Shown here piece by piece: positions 15,601 through 24,826 of a stretch of DNA of 34,838 bases (positions are counted from its first letter, which is position 1; every line of letters begins with the position of its first letter). This DNA comes from Chloroflexota bacterium (GTDB taxonomy: Bacteria; Chloroflexota; Anaerolineae; Anaerolineales; UBA11858): assembly GCA_016865865.1 (NCBI GenBank), contig VGOC01000028.1, positions 1 to 34,838 of the forward strand, written 5' to 3'. Made by a program: the position numbers and the translations under genes. The notes under the pieces are model-generated. The model did no database searches and had not been told where the DNA came from. It worked only from the letters and a program-made list of their open reading frames with translations.

Positions 15601-16069
15601 CTTTGATGAAGTCGCGGCGGGGCATCGTGCGCGTCATGACAGCGCGGGCGGGGGCGAGGATGATGGGGGGGTGGGGGTTGGATATTGGATTTTGGATGTT
15701 GGAGGTTGGAGGTTGGATTCCAGGGATTTGTGGGATTGCCAGTTTTGTGAGGACGATCAGGCGGTCGCGGCGGGTGTTGGCGCCCCAGGGGGTGTTTTCG
15801 TAGAACAGGGGATTCGGTTCGGGGAAGGGGAGTTGGGGAGAATCCGGAGCCCACAGGTTCAGTTCATCGGATAGAGTCAGGGCATGATCAGCTCGATGGG
15901 TGAGGAAGAGGATCGGCGCCTGGAGCGTTTTGTGCAGCGCGGAAAGCACCGGCAGGCGCGCCGCGCGCGGCAAGGTCAGGTTGGGCAAATCCGTGCCAGC
16001 CTGAACCGCCTCGATGAGTTCTCGAAAGGCAGGCAGTTCCTGAATGGCGTAGAGAATACGCGCCAGCAT
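12644..16069 (-). CDS. mfd: Transcription-repair coupling factor
   Basis: A 1141-residue translocase that removes RNA polymerase stalled at DNA lesions and recruits UvrA. Order: UvrB-like region (residues ~1-330, [32 protein letters not shown]); RNA-polymerase-interacting CarD-like domain (~465-540, [17 protein letters not shown]); RecG-like helicase with Walker [11 protein letters not shown] (~619), DEEQRFG (~719), TATPIPRTL and [10 protein letters not shown]-terminal TRCF domain ([10 protein letters not shown], then a tail to FFQ). Normal length. Two ATTGGATATTGG-type repeats are read through in frame at residues ~117-131 ([15 protein letters not shown]) and ~248-258 ([11 protein letters not shown]). 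Probably in one operon with pth upstream. Confidence 0.96.
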   Translation of the reverse strand: MLARILYAIQELPAFRELIEAVQAGTDLPNLTLPRAARLPVLSALHKTLQAPILFLTHRADHALTLSDELNLWAPDSPQLPFPEPNPLFYENTPWGANTRRDRLIVLTKLAIPQIPGIQPPTSNIQNPISNPHPPIILAPARAVMTRTMPRRDFIKATQKLKPGQATNLDDLARHWVSLGYEVVNTVTAPGQFARRGGILDVWPPADTFPTRLEFFGDEIDTLRHFDPATQRTTGQNDLLLIHPAREFLQPPISNIQYPLSEFHIPLLYPHPGRIFDYLPRNALVVVDDIEAFRETVLSIEEQSLSLRKDYIEEGILAEDYPVPYLTSDQIEDSLPPGRALFFGPATASEDTAPPLVKSFTPNPRFGGRLKPLMEQLARTITRGETVIVVSRQSGRLEELWDENYRPTSGVGNEPTFMYGSLAEGWALTTADETTLYLFTDGEIFGWQPPKPRRRYRPVAEAPEAEYADLQPGDWVVHIDHGVGRFIGLVQRAIEGAEREYLCVEYAERDRLFVPVQQADRLTRYIGPDSRLPTPTRLGGPQWTTIKVRVKEAVEDMAEELLDLYAQRQVVTGYAFSADAPWQRELEASFPYIETEDQLRVLRDVKADMEASRPMDRLICGDVGFGKTEIALRAAFKAVMGGKQVAMLTPTTVLAQQHFHTFRQRLAAFPVEVEMLSRFRSPQEQNDILFRLAKGAVDIVIGTHRLISSDVEFKDLGLLIIDEEQRFGVTHKETIKQMRTEVDVLTLTATPIPRTLYLAMTGLRDISTLDTPPEERLPIITHVGPYSPQLIRRAILRELERGGQVFFVHNRVQTIGAIKSQLTRLVPEARIAIAHGQMPEAELAQRMNEFNDAQIDVLLATSIIESGLDIPNANTLIVDRADAFGLAQLYQLRGRVGRGAQRAYAYFFKHQEWTPTPEASQRLETIAENVQLGAGFNVAMRDLEIRGAGDILGTRQHGYIASVGFHLYTRLLAEAVKVKRENRGLPLDANDLMSKVHRPLVSVDLPLDTTIPSHYVPDLDMRLTLYRRIADAQTLEEVDALAEEFQDRFGLLPQPVKNLLIQLKIKILAIAAGVRSISHEYGQIVLRFPEGVEPPRATATNANLRAGKSALWVESNAQIEDQPELLVSLLEELISSTSFFQ
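15295..15327 (-). repeat. ATTGGATATTGG stutter inside mfd
   Basis: Plus-strand GGTATTGGATATTGGATATT with GGAGGTTGGAGG, read on the minus strand as [11 protein letters not shown]. Related non-coding DNA (gattggagattgcag...) is at 31465-31535. Confidence 0.6.
15676..15719 (-). repeat. ATTGGATTTTGG stutter inside mfd
   Basis: Plus-strand GTTGGATATTGGATTTTGG followed by GTTGGAGGTTGG units. It encodes the Asn/Pro/Ile-rich [13 protein letters not shown], between two well-conserved Mfd segments. Confidence 0.6.
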
Positions 16070-16078
16070 GGTGTGTTC

Positions 16079-16168
16079 CAGTAGACAGTGGTCAGCAAAC
16101 AGGGGTCAGTAAGAAGTAGTCAGTGAGCGGATCACTGACTACTGTCCACTTCCTACTGTTCACTGATC
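16079..16168. repeat. CAGT stutter with perfect palindrome between pth and mfd
   Basis: CAGTGGTCAG/CAGTAAGAAG units surround a perfect 12-bp inverted repeat AGTAGTCAGTGA/TCACTGACTACT with loop GCGGA. The pth stop codon (TGA at 16160-16162) lies within it. It could form a hairpin in the pth-mfd transcript. Confidence 0.7.
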
Positions 16169-16780
16169 CCCGCGGTTGTACCGCGTCATCGCTGCTTCGA
16201 TGCCCTCTGTGACGAAGGCCAAAGCCGCATCTGTTGCCCGTTCGAGGAAGATCGCTAACTCTTCCGCATAAGCTTCCGAGAAATCTTGCAACACATAATC
16301 CGGGGTGCTCATGCGGCCGGGGGGACGGTCAATGCCCAGGCGCAGCCGGGGGAACTCCTCGCTGCCCAGTTGCTGGATGATGGAAGCCATCCCCTTTTGT
16401 CCAGAAGAACCCCCGGAGGGTTTGATGCGGATGGTTCCGAAGGGCAGATCAACATCGTCGTAGGCGATCAGGAGGTTCGTCAGGGGCAGCTTATAGAAAC
16501 GCGCCAGCGCGCCTACGCATGGCCCGGAGTTGTTCATGTAGGTTTGGGGCTTGGCAAGGATGACCTTCTTGCCTCGATATCGGCCATCCGCGACCAGGGC
16601 TTTATGCTGCACGCGCGAGAAAGTCAGCCCCAGACGTTCGGCGATTTTATCCACCAGCATGAAGCCGATATTGTGGCGGTTATGGCGGTACCGCTGGCCG
16701 GGGTTGCCAAGGCCAACGATCAAGAAAGCTCCCGAGGCGTCAGGAGTTGCAATATCTTTGATCCGTCTGAAGAATTTCAT
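16160..16780 (-). CDS. pth: Peptidyl-tRNA hydrolase
   Basis: A 206-residue cytoplasmic enzyme that frees tRNA from peptidyl-tRNA dropped by ribosomes. Key family motifs: VGLGNPGQRYRHNRHNIGF (catalytic His in RHN), KPQTYMNNSG and AYDDVDLPFG. The loop that reads GGHNG in E. coli is SGQKG here, so the usual His-Asn pair is replaced by Gln-Lys; the catalytic His and Asp remain. The start MKFFRRIKDI precedes the conserved core by ~19 residues. It starts 2 bases after the upstream secreted-protein gene ends, suggesting co-transcription, and ends RYNRGDQ with a stop supplied by the CAGT repeat. Confidence 0.95.
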   Translation of the reverse strand: MKFFRRIKDIATPDASGAFLIVGLGNPGQRYRHNRHNIGFMLVDKIAERLGLTFSRVQHKALVADGRYRGKKVILAKPQTYMNNSGPCVGALARFYKLPLTNLLIAYDDVDLPFGTIRIKPSGGSSGQKGMASIIQQLGSEEFPRLRLGIDRPPGRMSTPDYVLQDFSEAYAEELAIFLERATDAALAFVTEGIEAAMTRYNRGDQ

Positions 16781-16782
16781 CG

Positions 16783-17406
16783 CTATCGAAACGTCCTGCG
16801 AATCGAGACATATAGCCCAATCACCAGGAAGATGACCAGGGCAGTCATTCCCCCCTGCGACAGTGAATTGGCGAAGTCGCGGTTGGAGATTTCGATGGGA
16901 TTGGTGGGCAACAGCGTCGGCGTGGGGGGAATGGGCGTCGCAGTAGGGGTTGGCGTGGCCGATGCGCTGGCGGGATCAATGGTGGGCGTCAACGTGGGTG
17001 TGCTGGTTTCGACGGGCGTGTAATTGCGGATGCGCACGTTCGGAACGACGAATTCAACCATCTCCCCCTTGTCCAGATCAATGACCAGCCGCAAATGGTA
17101 GCTGCCATCGGTGATCGTGGTCGTATTCCAATGGGTGATGACATCCTCTTCGATGGGCGTCGTCCCCTCGGCGATCAGGAACCAGGTTCCGGTACTGTCG
17201 TCTACATAGGCAAAGCTCAAAGCCCAGGCCTCGAAGCCTGGGATGGCCGTCGTGCCGATGATGGGCATATCGCCTTGCAGGGCCTCGCCCGCCGAGGGCG
17301 CGCGAATGCCCCCTTGGGGCGCCTCGTCTTCCTCTTGCGCGCGAGTCAGATCGAGGCTCCCAAGGGCTAGAATCACGGTAAATACCAGGCAAAATACGCG
17401 GCGCAT
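16783..17406 (-). CDS. Secreted, C-terminally anchored protein with Pro/Thr linker
   Basis: 207 residues, no enzyme signature. The N-terminal signal peptide is MRRVFCLVFTVILALGSLDLTRA. A beta-rich domain follows (~30-130: IRAPSAGEALQGDMPIIGT, GFEAWALSFAYVDDSTGTWF, TDGSYHLRLVIDL). Next is a Thr/Pro-rich wall-spanning linker (~133-168, PTLTPTIDPASASATPTPT) and a C-terminal membrane helix with basic stop (MTALVIFLVIGLYVSIRRTFR). It is therefore anchored outside the cell, with the beta domain exposed. It precedes pth by 2 bp; the coupling seems positional rather than functional. Confidence 0.8.
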   Translation of the reverse strand: MRRVFCLVFTVILALGSLDLTRAQEEDEAPQGGIRAPSAGEALQGDMPIIGTTAIPGFEAWALSFAYVDDSTGTWFLIAEGTTPIEEDVITHWNTTTITDGSYHLRLVIDLDKGEMVEFVVPNVRIRNYTPVETSTPTLTPTIDPASASATPTPTATPIPPTPTLLPTNPIEISNRDFANSLSQGGMTALVIFLVIGLYVSIRRTFR

Positions 17407-17535
17407 AGCGATCTATCAGTCTAACATGGAGGCTTTAGCGGGTCAACTGGCACTTGACGAATATTTATGGTAGACTTTTTAGGACACAGTGGATGAGCAA
17501 TTGATGTATCAGCCGACGGTGGAGGTGAGCGACCT

Positions 17536-17670
17536 ATGAAAACACTCGAAATGGCAAAGGCCACTGCTCCGCTTGAAGAGTATGCACGGGACGTAAGTAG
17601 AGAGCCAGTGATACTTACTGAGCGTGGAAAACCTGTCGCCGTGTTAGTCGAAGCCAGCTTTGCGGTGTAA
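17536..17670 (+). CDS. Short Phd/YefM-family antitoxin without toxin partner
   Basis: 44 residues from the ATG at 17536, with GGAGGTG eight bases upstream. The sequence MKTLEMAKATAPLEEYARDV, then EPVILTERGKPVAVLVEA, is the N-terminal DNA-binding half of Phd/YefM antitoxins (strand-helix with ILTERGKPVAVLV). The usual toxin-binding C-terminal half (30-40 residues) is absent. No RelE/Doc/PIN gene follows; the next gene is the roadblock protein, only 14 bases on. It may be a solo repressor, a truncated antitoxin, or the first gene of the roadblock operon. Confidence 0.7.
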   Translation: MKTLEMAKATAPLEEYARDVSREPVILTERGKPVAVLVEASFAV

Positions 17671-17684
17671 TACTTACCACGGGA

Positions 17685-18071
17685 ATGGAAAGAACAATGA
17701 CCAAGTCACGAACTCAACTGATGGTTGACCGCCTGCGAGAAATGCAGGCAGCCTCTCCCGAAATCGAAGCCTCAGCGGTGGTTTCCGTAGATGGCCTGAT
17801 TATGGCTTCCGCCCTGCCTGCCGAAGTCGAAGAGGATCGGGTTTCAGCCATGTCTGCGGCCATGTTGAGCCTTGGCGAGCGCATCGCCAGCGAATTGAAT
17901 CGGGGCATGCTCGAACAGGTCTACATCCATGGGAATCAGGGCTATGTGCTCCTGGCTGCCGTCGGCGAGGAAGCTGTCCTGACTGCTCTGGCCCGTGAGA
18001 ACGCCAAATTAGGCCTGGTGTTCCTGGAGATGCGGCGGGCGGCGGAGGATCTGGCGCGCGTCGTCGGATAA
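17685..18071 (+). CDS. Roadblock/LC7-domain protein
   Basis: 128 residues, a single roadblock/LC7 domain (MglB-like): LMVDRLREMQAASPEIEASA, VVSVDGLIMASALP, MSAAMLSLGERIASELNRG and VLLAAVGEEAVLTALAR. Proteins of this type act as regulators or partners of small GTPases; no MglA-like GTPase gene is in this window. Start choice: ATG at 17685, with an alternative ATG at 17697 preceded by GGAAAG. It is followed 33 bases later by pyrG on the same strand, so the two may share a transcript. Confidence 0.85.
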   Translation: MERTMTKSRTQLMVDRLREMQAASPEIEASAVVSVDGLIMASALPAEVEEDRVSAMSAAMLSLGERIASELNRGMLEQVYIHGNQGYVLLAAVGEEAVLTALARENAKLGLVFLEMRRAAEDLARVVG

Positions 18072-18104
18072 AGCATGGTTTGGGGAACCTGAATTATCGA
18101 ACTC

Positions 18105-19721
18105 GTGAATACCAAATATATTTTTCTCACCGGCGGTGTGGTTAGTTCTGTCGGCAAAGGCGTCACCGCCGCGGCGATTGGCCGCTTGCTGAAAGAGCGC
18201 GGGTTCGAGGTTTCCATCCAAAAACTCGATCCCTATATCAATGTTGACCCCGGCACGATGAGTCCCTACCAGCACGGCGAGGTGTATGTCCTGGACGATG
18301 GCGCCGAAACCGACCTGGATTTGGGGCATTATGAGCGCTTCGTAGATATCAGCTTGAATAGAGTGTGCAACGTAACCACGGGGCAAGTTTATGCTGAAGT
18401 CATCTCCAAGGAGCGCCGGGGAGATTACCTGGGCGGCACGATCCAGGTGATTCCCCATATCACCAACGAGATCAAGCGCCGAATCCGCATGGTCTCCAAG
18501 ACCACCGGCGCGGAGATCGTTTTCGTCGAGGTCGGCGGCACGGTGGGCGATATCGAGAGCCTGCCCTTCCTCGAGGCTCTGCGCCAGATGCGCGGGGACG
18601 AGGGGAAAGAAAATACTTTCTACATTCATATCACCTGGGTGCCGCACATCGGAGCTACAGGCGAATTGAAAACCAAGCCCACCCAACACTCCGTTCGGGA
18701 ATTGCGCTCGATCGGCATTACGCCGGATATGATCATCGCCCGATCCGATTATCCTATCGAGAGGGAGCTGTGCGATAAGATTGCGCTCTTTTGTGATGTC
18801 GAACGCCGCGCCGTGATTCCCATGACGACGGCTGAACTGCTCTACGAAGTCCCGCTGCTGATCGAAAAGACACAGGTTGCTGAAATCCTTTTAGACCGTC
18901 TGGGGCTTGAGACGCGCCAAAAACCGGATTTGCGAGCCTGGGAGAAGCTGGTCATGGAATTGCGTCGTGAGAAGCCCAGGGTAAAGATCGCCTTAGTGGG
19001 CAAATACGTGGAGCTGCATGACGCCTATCTGAGTGTTCGTGAGGCGATCAGACATGCCGCCCTGTCCGTGGGGGTGGAGGACGAAATTTTGTGGATCCAC
19101 TCCTCCGACCTGGAGAAAGGACGGGGGGTTGAGTTGCTTCGAGAGGCCGATGGCATCCTTGTCCCCGGGGGATTTGGCGAACGCGGCATCGAGGGCAAGA
19201 TCCACGCCGCCCGTTATGCGCGCCAGAATCAGATCCCTTACCTGGGTTTGTGCCTGGGGATGCAGGTGCTGGTGATCGAGTTTGCCCGCCATGTCCTAGA
19301 GACGGATCAAGTCAATTCGACCGAGTTCGATCCGGCCACCCCCCACCCGGTCATTGACCTGATGCCCGATCAGCGCGACCTGACCGACATGGGCGGCACG
19401 ATGCGTTTGGGTTTGTATCCCTGCCGAATTCAGCCAGGGACTCGAGCTGCCGAAGCTTACAAAACCGATGCCATCTCTGAGCGCCACCGGCATCGCTTCG
19501 AGTTCAAGAATGCTTACCGTGATGCGCTGCGAGAAGCGGGGATGCGCTTTTCAGGCCTCTCCCCCGATGATCGGCTGGTCGAAATCGCCGAATTAGACGA
19601 TCACCCCTTCATGTTAGGCACACAATTCCACCCCGAGTTTCTATCACGCCCCACACGTCCCCATCCTCTATTTGTGTGTTTCATCAAGGCGATCAAGGAA
19701 AACGTGACACGTGACACGTGA
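18105..19721 (+). CDS. pyrG: CTP synthase
   Basis: 538 residues, converting UTP to CTP with ATP and glutamine. The N-terminal synthetase domain has [57 protein letters not shown] and [11 protein letters not shown]. The C-terminal class I glutamine amidotransferase domain has [15 protein letters not shown] (nucleophile Cys at ~383) and [11 protein letters not shown] start at 18105 ([11 protein letters not shown]). The last seven residues ENVTRDT and the stop come from a GTGACACGT-type repeat at 19702-19725. The total length stays normal. Confidence 0.97.
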   Translation: MNTKYIFLTGGVVSSVGKGVTAAAIGRLLKERGFEVSIQKLDPYINVDPGTMSPYQHGEVYVLDDGAETDLDLGHYERFVDISLNRVCNVTTGQVYAEVISKERRGDYLGGTIQVIPHITNEIKRRIRMVSKTTGAEIVFVEVGGTVGDIESLPFLEALRQMRGDEGKENTFYIHITWVPHIGATGELKTKPTQHSVRELRSIGITPDMIIARSDYPIERELCDKIALFCDVERRAVIPMTTAELLYEVPLLIEKTQVAEILLDRLGLETRQKPDLRAWEKLVMELRREKPRVKIALVGKYVELHDAYLSVREAIRHAALSVGVEDEILWIHSSDLEKGRGVELLREADGILVPGGFGERGIEGKIHAARYARQNQIPYLGLCLGMQVLVIEFARHVLETDQVNSTEFDPATPHPVIDLMPDQRDLTDMGGTMRLGLYPCRIQPGTRAAEAYKTDAISERHRHRFEFKNAYRDALREAGMRFSGLSPDDRLVEIAELDDHPFMLGTQFHPEFLSRPTRPHPLFVCFIKAIKENVTRDT

Positions 19722-19725
19722 TACG
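19702..19725. repeat. ACGTGACACGTGACACGTGATACG stutter at the pyrG 3' end
   Basis: Three tandem ACGTGACACGT-like units that overlap the pyrG stop codon. The same unit type is inside the heparinase gene at 6967-7029. Confidence 0.6.
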
Positions 19726-19726
19726 T

Positions 19727-20422
19727 TCAAACGCCGTACCCGGGCGGTTTCTCGGCGTAGACGCCCCTCAACTCCGGGGGGAGCATACCAGCAATGGCAA
19801 ACATCACCCGATCGGTCAGCTCTAACGGCCCTTCATCGGGGCGCGGGTAGATAGGCTCTCCGATCGAGACGGTGATCTTCGTCCGCCTGGGGAAATTCTC
19901 GAACATCTTGTGTGTGCCAACGACCGCCATCGGGACGATGGGGCAATGGGCTTTTAGCGCAATACGCGCTACGCCGGTTTTTGCTGTTTTCAGTCCGCGC
20001 CCTCTGCTGCGCGTCCCCTCGGGGAACATGCCCAAAACCTGACCATGTTCCAACACTTTTTCGGCGTGGCGTTTAGCCCATTCATCTTTGGCGCCTCTGT
20101 AGACGGGGAAAGCGCCGCACTTTCGCAAGATGGAATCCATGATCGGGTTGCGATGGAGTTCTTCCTTGGCCATATAGAACAATGTGCGCGGGATGCTGAG
20201 TTGCATTGGGACGACATCGTAGTTCGTGACATGGTTGCAGGCCAGCACAACCGGGCCCTCTTTGGGAAGGTTTTCCGGCCCGATGAATTCGAGATCCGAG
20301 ATGAACCAATAAAGGAATTGCAAAATGGCTTTGACCACACGCCGGGTAGGGGTTGCGTGGAAGTAATAGCGCTTTCGATCCCGCGGATCTGGGAAGAGGG
20401 TATGGTCGTTCTCCATAAACAA
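19727..20422 (-). CDS. 1-acyl-sn-glycerol-3-phosphate acyltransferase (PlsC-like)
   Basis: 231 residues; transfers an acyl chain to lysophosphatidic acid in phospholipid synthesis at the inner membrane. The block I motif HX4D appears as ACNHVTNYDVVPMQ, then FPVYRGAKDEW, the substrate-binding FPEGTRSRGRGL and CPIVPMAVVGT. A membrane-interfacial stretch (VKAILQFLYWFI) comes early. TTG at 20422 fits AGGAG six bases upstream; an ATG at 20416 is an alternative. It converges with pyrG, with only 5 bases between the two stops. Confidence 0.9.
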   Translation of the reverse strand: MFMENDHTLFPDPRDRKRYYFHATPTRRVVKAILQFLYWFISDLEFIGPENLPKEGPVVLACNHVTNYDVVPMQLSIPRTLFYMAKEELHRNPIMDSILRKCGAFPVYRGAKDEWAKRHAEKVLEHGQVLGMFPEGTRSRGRGLKTAKTGVARIALKAHCPIVPMAVVGTHKMFENFPRRTKITVSIGEPIYPRPDEGPLELTDRVMFAIAGMLPPELRGVYAEKPPGYGV

Positions 20423-20487
20423 TTAAGTCTCCTGGTGTGTGATATGCCTTCGGCATCACGACATGACGAAAATCTCAACGATCAATG

Positions 20488-20588
20488 GATCACGAAAAAG
20501 ATCGAAAGCCCGTCCCCGGGCGACCCGAGGCTTGTGCTGAGTGAACCGAAGCAACGGGTCTTTGATCGTGATTTCGTGAAGTACTGAC
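20488..20588. repeat. Family C repeat, copy C2 (inverted relative to C1)
   Basis: About 100 bp, reverse complement of 526-625 with a few differences. It ends with GATCACGAAA and TTTCGTGAAGTACTGAC. It lies between plsC and eno. Confidence 0.8.
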
Positions 20589-20702
20589 GATACCTGGCAA
20601 ATGGATTATACTTCAGGCTTGGCGAGGATGCCCCCTTTCAGGGCAAGCCATTTCATGGCTGAATTCCTCGAGGAAGTATATTCTTTACAAACAGAGCAAG
20701 CT

Positions 20703-22220
<1,518 letters not shown>

Positions 22221-22226
22221 AAGGGA

Positions 22227-22763
22227 TTACTTTTCTTCCGAGGTCCCTTCCTCGGACGTTTCTTCGGGAGTAGTCACTGCCAGGGGTTCGAGGGCCTCCT
22301 CCAGGGTCAGATCGTCGCGCCGCATCCCTGGGGTGGGGGTCCCGCAAAAAGGGCAGAGATTCCAGGGCAGTTCCATCAGCTTGCCGCACTGGTGACAGGT
22401 CTTCTTGAGCTTGGTCTGGCAGTTCGGGCAGATTTTCCAGGCCTCTTTGGTGCGGCGTCCACATCCCGGGCAGACGGGCGTATCCTCGATGGAGCGCAGC
22501 AGGGCTTCCTCTTCCAGAGTGTGCTGATATTCGTCATCGAGGGTGCGTTGGGGGCGCAAGATCAGGTAGACCACGATGCCAGGCAGGAACAGCACCGCCA
22601 CAACCAGCACAGCCAGAATACGCCCCAGGGGGTCACGAGCGCGGGCGCGAATATCACGGTAGGTCCACACGATCAGGCTCAACCACAGGGCTGCGATGAA
22701 GGCGCCGCCCCAAGCAGTCAGAAAGAGCATGAAATTGCTGAGGGATGAGGGGTCGAAGGTCAT
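22227..22763 (-). CDS. Membrane protein with double zinc ribbon
   Basis: 178 residues. Two N-terminal membrane helices (~8-32, FMLFLTAWGGAFIAALWLSL, and ~48-70, RILAVLVVAVLFLPGIVVYL) are followed by a basic/acidic stretch. Then come four Cys pairs: CPGC (~98), CPNC (~112), CHQC (~122) and CPFC (~136), the pattern of two zinc ribbons. The C-terminus is acidic and low in complexity (PLAVTTPEETSEEGTSEE). The ribbons are predicted to be cytosolic. AGGAG lies seven bases before the ATG. The biological role is unknown. Confidence 0.82.
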   Translation of the reverse strand: MTFDPSSLSNFMLFLTAWGGAFIAALWLSLIVWTYRDIRARARDPLGRILAVLVVAVLFLPGIVVYLILRPQRTLDDEYQHTLEEEALLRSIEDTPVCPGCGRRTKEAWKICPNCQTKLKKTCHQCGKLMELPWNLCPFCGTPTPGMRRDDLTLEEALEPLAVTTPEETSEEGTSEEK

Positions 22764-22828
22764 AGTCTCGCTCCTGGATATGGGAACAATTATAGCTTAA
22801 TTTCGCCAGGTTGCTTGTGTTTTTCTGC

Positions 22829-22857
22829 TTCTTGTTGTATAAACCTGTTGGTATAAT
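22829..22857 (+). promoter_or_regulatory. Candidate sigma-70 promoter for radC
   Basis: TTCTTG (22829-22834), 17-bp spacer, TATAAT (22852-22857). Transcription would start near 22864 and run through MITE A6 before the radC start. Confidence 0.45.
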
Positions 22858-22901
22858 ATAACCAACCGTGAGCTAACGGCAACTATATATCAACTAAGCG
22901 A

Positions 22902-23018
22902 GTAACTGCTCAGCCATCGAACGGATTAGCCCGAAAAAAGGGTGTGCGAACGCAAAGCGGCTGCGCCCCCTTCGCACACCCTTTTTTCGGGAACTTCCCC
23001 GTTTGGCTGAGTAGTTAC
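22902..23018. repeat. Family A MITE, copy A6, 9 bp upstream of radC
   Basis: A 117-bp element, GTAACTGCTCAGCC to GGCTGAGTAGTTAC. Flanks CTAAGCGA (22894-22901) and CAAAGCGA (23019-23026) match at 7 of 8 bases. The right flank ends one base before the radC ATG. Confidence 0.9.
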
Positions 23019-23027
23019 CAAAGCGAT

Positions 23028-23732
23028 ATGAATGAAGAAACCATAACCTACCGCATCACTGATCTAGCCTCCAGCGAGCGCCCGCGCGAACGGTTGGCAA
23101 GCCTGGGGCCGCAGGCGCTTTCCAATGCCGAGTTGTTGGCGATCCTTGTGAGGGTTGGCGTTCACGGGGAGAATGCCGTTCAAGTCGGCCAACGCCTGCT
23201 GCAAGCCTTCGGGGGTCTTGCGGGTTTACATCGAGCCTCGTATGAAGAAGTTTGCAATCAGCATGGCATCGGCGCGGCCAAAGCCGCGCAGATCAAGGCT
23301 GCAATCGAGTTAGGCCGCCGTTTGACCCTCGAATCCCCCGAGGAGCGCCCAACGATCAACAGCCCCGCTGACGCTGCGGCTCTTGTGCAATTCGAGATGA
23401 GCGCCCTGGAGCAGGAGCATCTGCGGGTGATGCTGCTGGATACTCGCAACCGGGTTTTGGGGATCGTCGAGGTCTACCAGGGTTCTCTGAATTCTTCCCA
23501 GGTGAGGGTGGGGGAGTTATTCCGGGCGGCGGTGCGCCGGAATGCTGCTGCGCTGATCGTGGTGCACAATCATCCCAGCGGCGACCCCACGCCCAGCCCG
23601 GATGACGTTGCCGTGACGCGCGCCATGATCGAAGCGGGGAGGCTGCTCGATGTGCAGGTTTTGGATCACCTGGTCATTGGCAGCGGCCGCTGGGTTTCGT
23701 TGAAAGAACGCGGGTTGGGATTTGGGTCATAG
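23028..23732 (+). CDS. radC: RadC/JAB-domain protein (DNA repair-associated)
   Basis: 234 residues from the ATG at 23028 ([20 protein letters not shown]). The frame extends upstream to 22944, but those 28 codons are MITE sequence ([14 protein letters not shown]) and are rejected. Residues ~15-95 form the helix-hairpin-helix-like UPF0758 N-domain ([33 protein letters not shown]). Residues ~110-234 form the MPN/JAB metalloprotease-like domain with [14 protein letters not shown] (His-His-Asp zinc site). Despite its name, a repair function is not firmly established for the family. There is no Shine-Dalgarno sequence: MITE A6 lies immediately upstream. Confidence 0.95.
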   Translation: MNEETITYRITDLASSERPRERLASLGPQALSNAELLAILVRVGVHGENAVQVGQRLLQAFGGLAGLHRASYEEVCNQHGIGAAKAAQIKAAIELGRRLTLESPEERPTINSPADAAALVQFEMSALEQEHLRVMLLDTRNRVLGIVEVYQGSLNSSQVRVGELFRAAVRRNAAALIVVHNHPSGDPTPSPDDVAVTRAMIEAGRLLDVQVLDHLVIGSGRWVSLKERGLGFGS

Positions 23733-23746
23733 CAGCGCGCGTTCAC

Positions 23747-23775
23747 TTGACTATCGGCGTCGAATCTCGTAGTAT
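23747..23775 (+). promoter_or_regulatory. Sigma-70-type promoter for the lipoprotein gene
   Basis: TTGACT (23747-23752), exactly 17 bp, TAGTAT (23770-23775), about 50 bases upstream of the lipoprotein ATG. Confidence 0.65.
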
Positions 23776-23824
23776 TGGGGTATCTATAAATACGCCTCAG
23801 GAATTGGGATGGAGAGGAAGGTTT

Positions 23825-24646
23825 ATGAGAACGACACACTCGATGCGGTTTTGTTTGTTCATCATCGGGCTGCTATTCATCGTCTTCCTGGCCGGCTGTA
23901 ATATGCCCGGCGCTGGTATTCAAGACAAGGGGCTGATGGCTACGCTGGCCCGCCAGACTGTGTCAGCCAGGCTCACCCAGGCCATCCTGGAGACGCAAAA
24001 CGCCTCGGGCTGGACTCCAGCAGTTACTCGAACAGCCACGCCAGAGGGAACCGCTACTCCTGCGAACACGACGATGCCGCAGCCCACCAATACGGCGTGG
24101 CTGGCGCCAACCGACGCGCTGATCCCCTGCAATTGGGCGCAATTCATTGACGATGTCACCATCCCAGATAACACTGAGCTCATCGCAGGCGCTATTTTCA
24201 CGAAAACCTGGCGGATCAAGAATATCGGTGTTTGCGACTGGACCTCTGGCTATCGCCTGATTTTCGACGGCGGCGACCCGATGAACGCGCCAGGCGCCTC
24301 CCAATTCACGTCTGGGACAGTACCCGCAGGCGCGACCGTGGATATTTCCGTCCAACTAACTGCCCCCTCTTCTCCAGGCGCCTATACTGGTTATTACAAG
24401 CTGCGCTCGCCGGATAATATCGTCTTTGGCACGGGCGCAGGGGCGTATGGGAATTTCTGGGTCAAGATCGTGGTGCTAGCGCCGAGCGCTACTCCGACCA
24501 CCACGGCGACGCCCACGATGACCAGCACCTCCCTGCCAACGGCGACCTTAACCAACACACCGCTTCCCACGGCTACCCATACCACCGCCCCCGCGCCCAT
24601 AGCGACCGATACGCCGTCGCCGACAGCGACGCCCACAACGCCGTAA
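23825..24646 (+). CDS. Lipoprotein with NBR1-type Ig-like domain
   Basis: 273 residues from the ATG at 23825 (AGGAAGG upstream); the longer frame from 23747 starts inside the promoter and is rejected. Signal sequence MRTTHSMRFCLFIIGLLFIV with lipobox FLAGC (Cys at 25), so it is lipid-anchored outside the membrane. Residues ~45-95 are a Thr/Pro linker. Residues ~100-215 (CNWAQFIDDVTIPDNT, FTKTWRIKNIGVCDWTSGYR, GYYKLRSPDNIVFGTG) match the NBR1-type Ig-like domain found in many Chloroflexota surface proteins. A long PTATPT tail (~220-273) ends the protein. The ligand is unknown. Confidence 0.88.
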   Translation: MRTTHSMRFCLFIIGLLFIVFLAGCNMPGAGIQDKGLMATLARQTVSARLTQAILETQNASGWTPAVTRTATPEGTATPANTTMPQPTNTAWLAPTDALIPCNWAQFIDDVTIPDNTELIAGAIFTKTWRIKNIGVCDWTSGYRLIFDGGDPMNAPGASQFTSGTVPAGATVDISVQLTAPSSPGAYTGYYKLRSPDNIVFGTGAGAYGNFWVKIVVLAPSATPTTTATPTMTSTSLPTATLTNTPLPTATHTTAPAPIATDTPSPTATPTTP

Positions 24647-24672
24647 TCCTGGTTACACGAACGCGAAACCCC

Positions 24673-24701
24673 TTGCATTTTTTTCGATGATGTGCTATAA
24701 A
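24673..24701 (+). promoter_or_regulatory. Sigma-70-type promoter directly before a terminator hairpin
   Basis: TTGCAT (24673-24678), 17 bp, TATAAA (24696-24701, preceded by TGC). The predicted start is near 24708, the first base of the hairpin stem. Confidence 0.5.
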
Positions 24702-24703
24702 AT

Positions 24704-24752
24704 AGCTACCTGCCCCAGGGTGCCCCCCTCACTCTGTGGCAGGTGCTTTTTT
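24704..24752 (+). terminator. Rho-independent terminator / possible tiny hairpin RNA
   Basis: Stem ACCTGCC (24708-24714)/GGCAGGT (24738-24744), extended by AGC/GCT, with a 23-base loop containing CCAGGGTGCCCCCCTC. Six T follow. It ends the lipoprotein transcript or a ~45-nt RNA from the promoter at 24673. Confidence 0.7.
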
Positions 24753-24786
24753 AACTCGCTTACCAGAACGCGCGGCGAGAATTTCC

Positions 24787-24815
24787 TTGACACTGCATGG
24801 GCATGGTTATATAAT
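24787..24815 (+). promoter_or_regulatory. Consensus sigma-70 promoter for tRNA-Asn
   Basis: TTGACA (24787-24792), 17 bp, TATAAT (24810-24815): a perfect consensus. The predicted start at about 24822 is five bases before the mature tRNA. Confidence 0.92.
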
Positions 24816-24826
24816 CCTCCCCGCAT

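Noticed and set aside
22944-23027. N-terminal extension of radC ([14 protein letters not shown])
   Set aside because: Encoded by MITE A6. The same peptide occurs in the frame of MITE A2 (5107), so it is not part of RadC.
23747-23824. N-terminal extension of the lipoprotein
   Set aside because: It starts on the -35 box of a good promoter, and the lipoprotein signal sequence begins at 23825.
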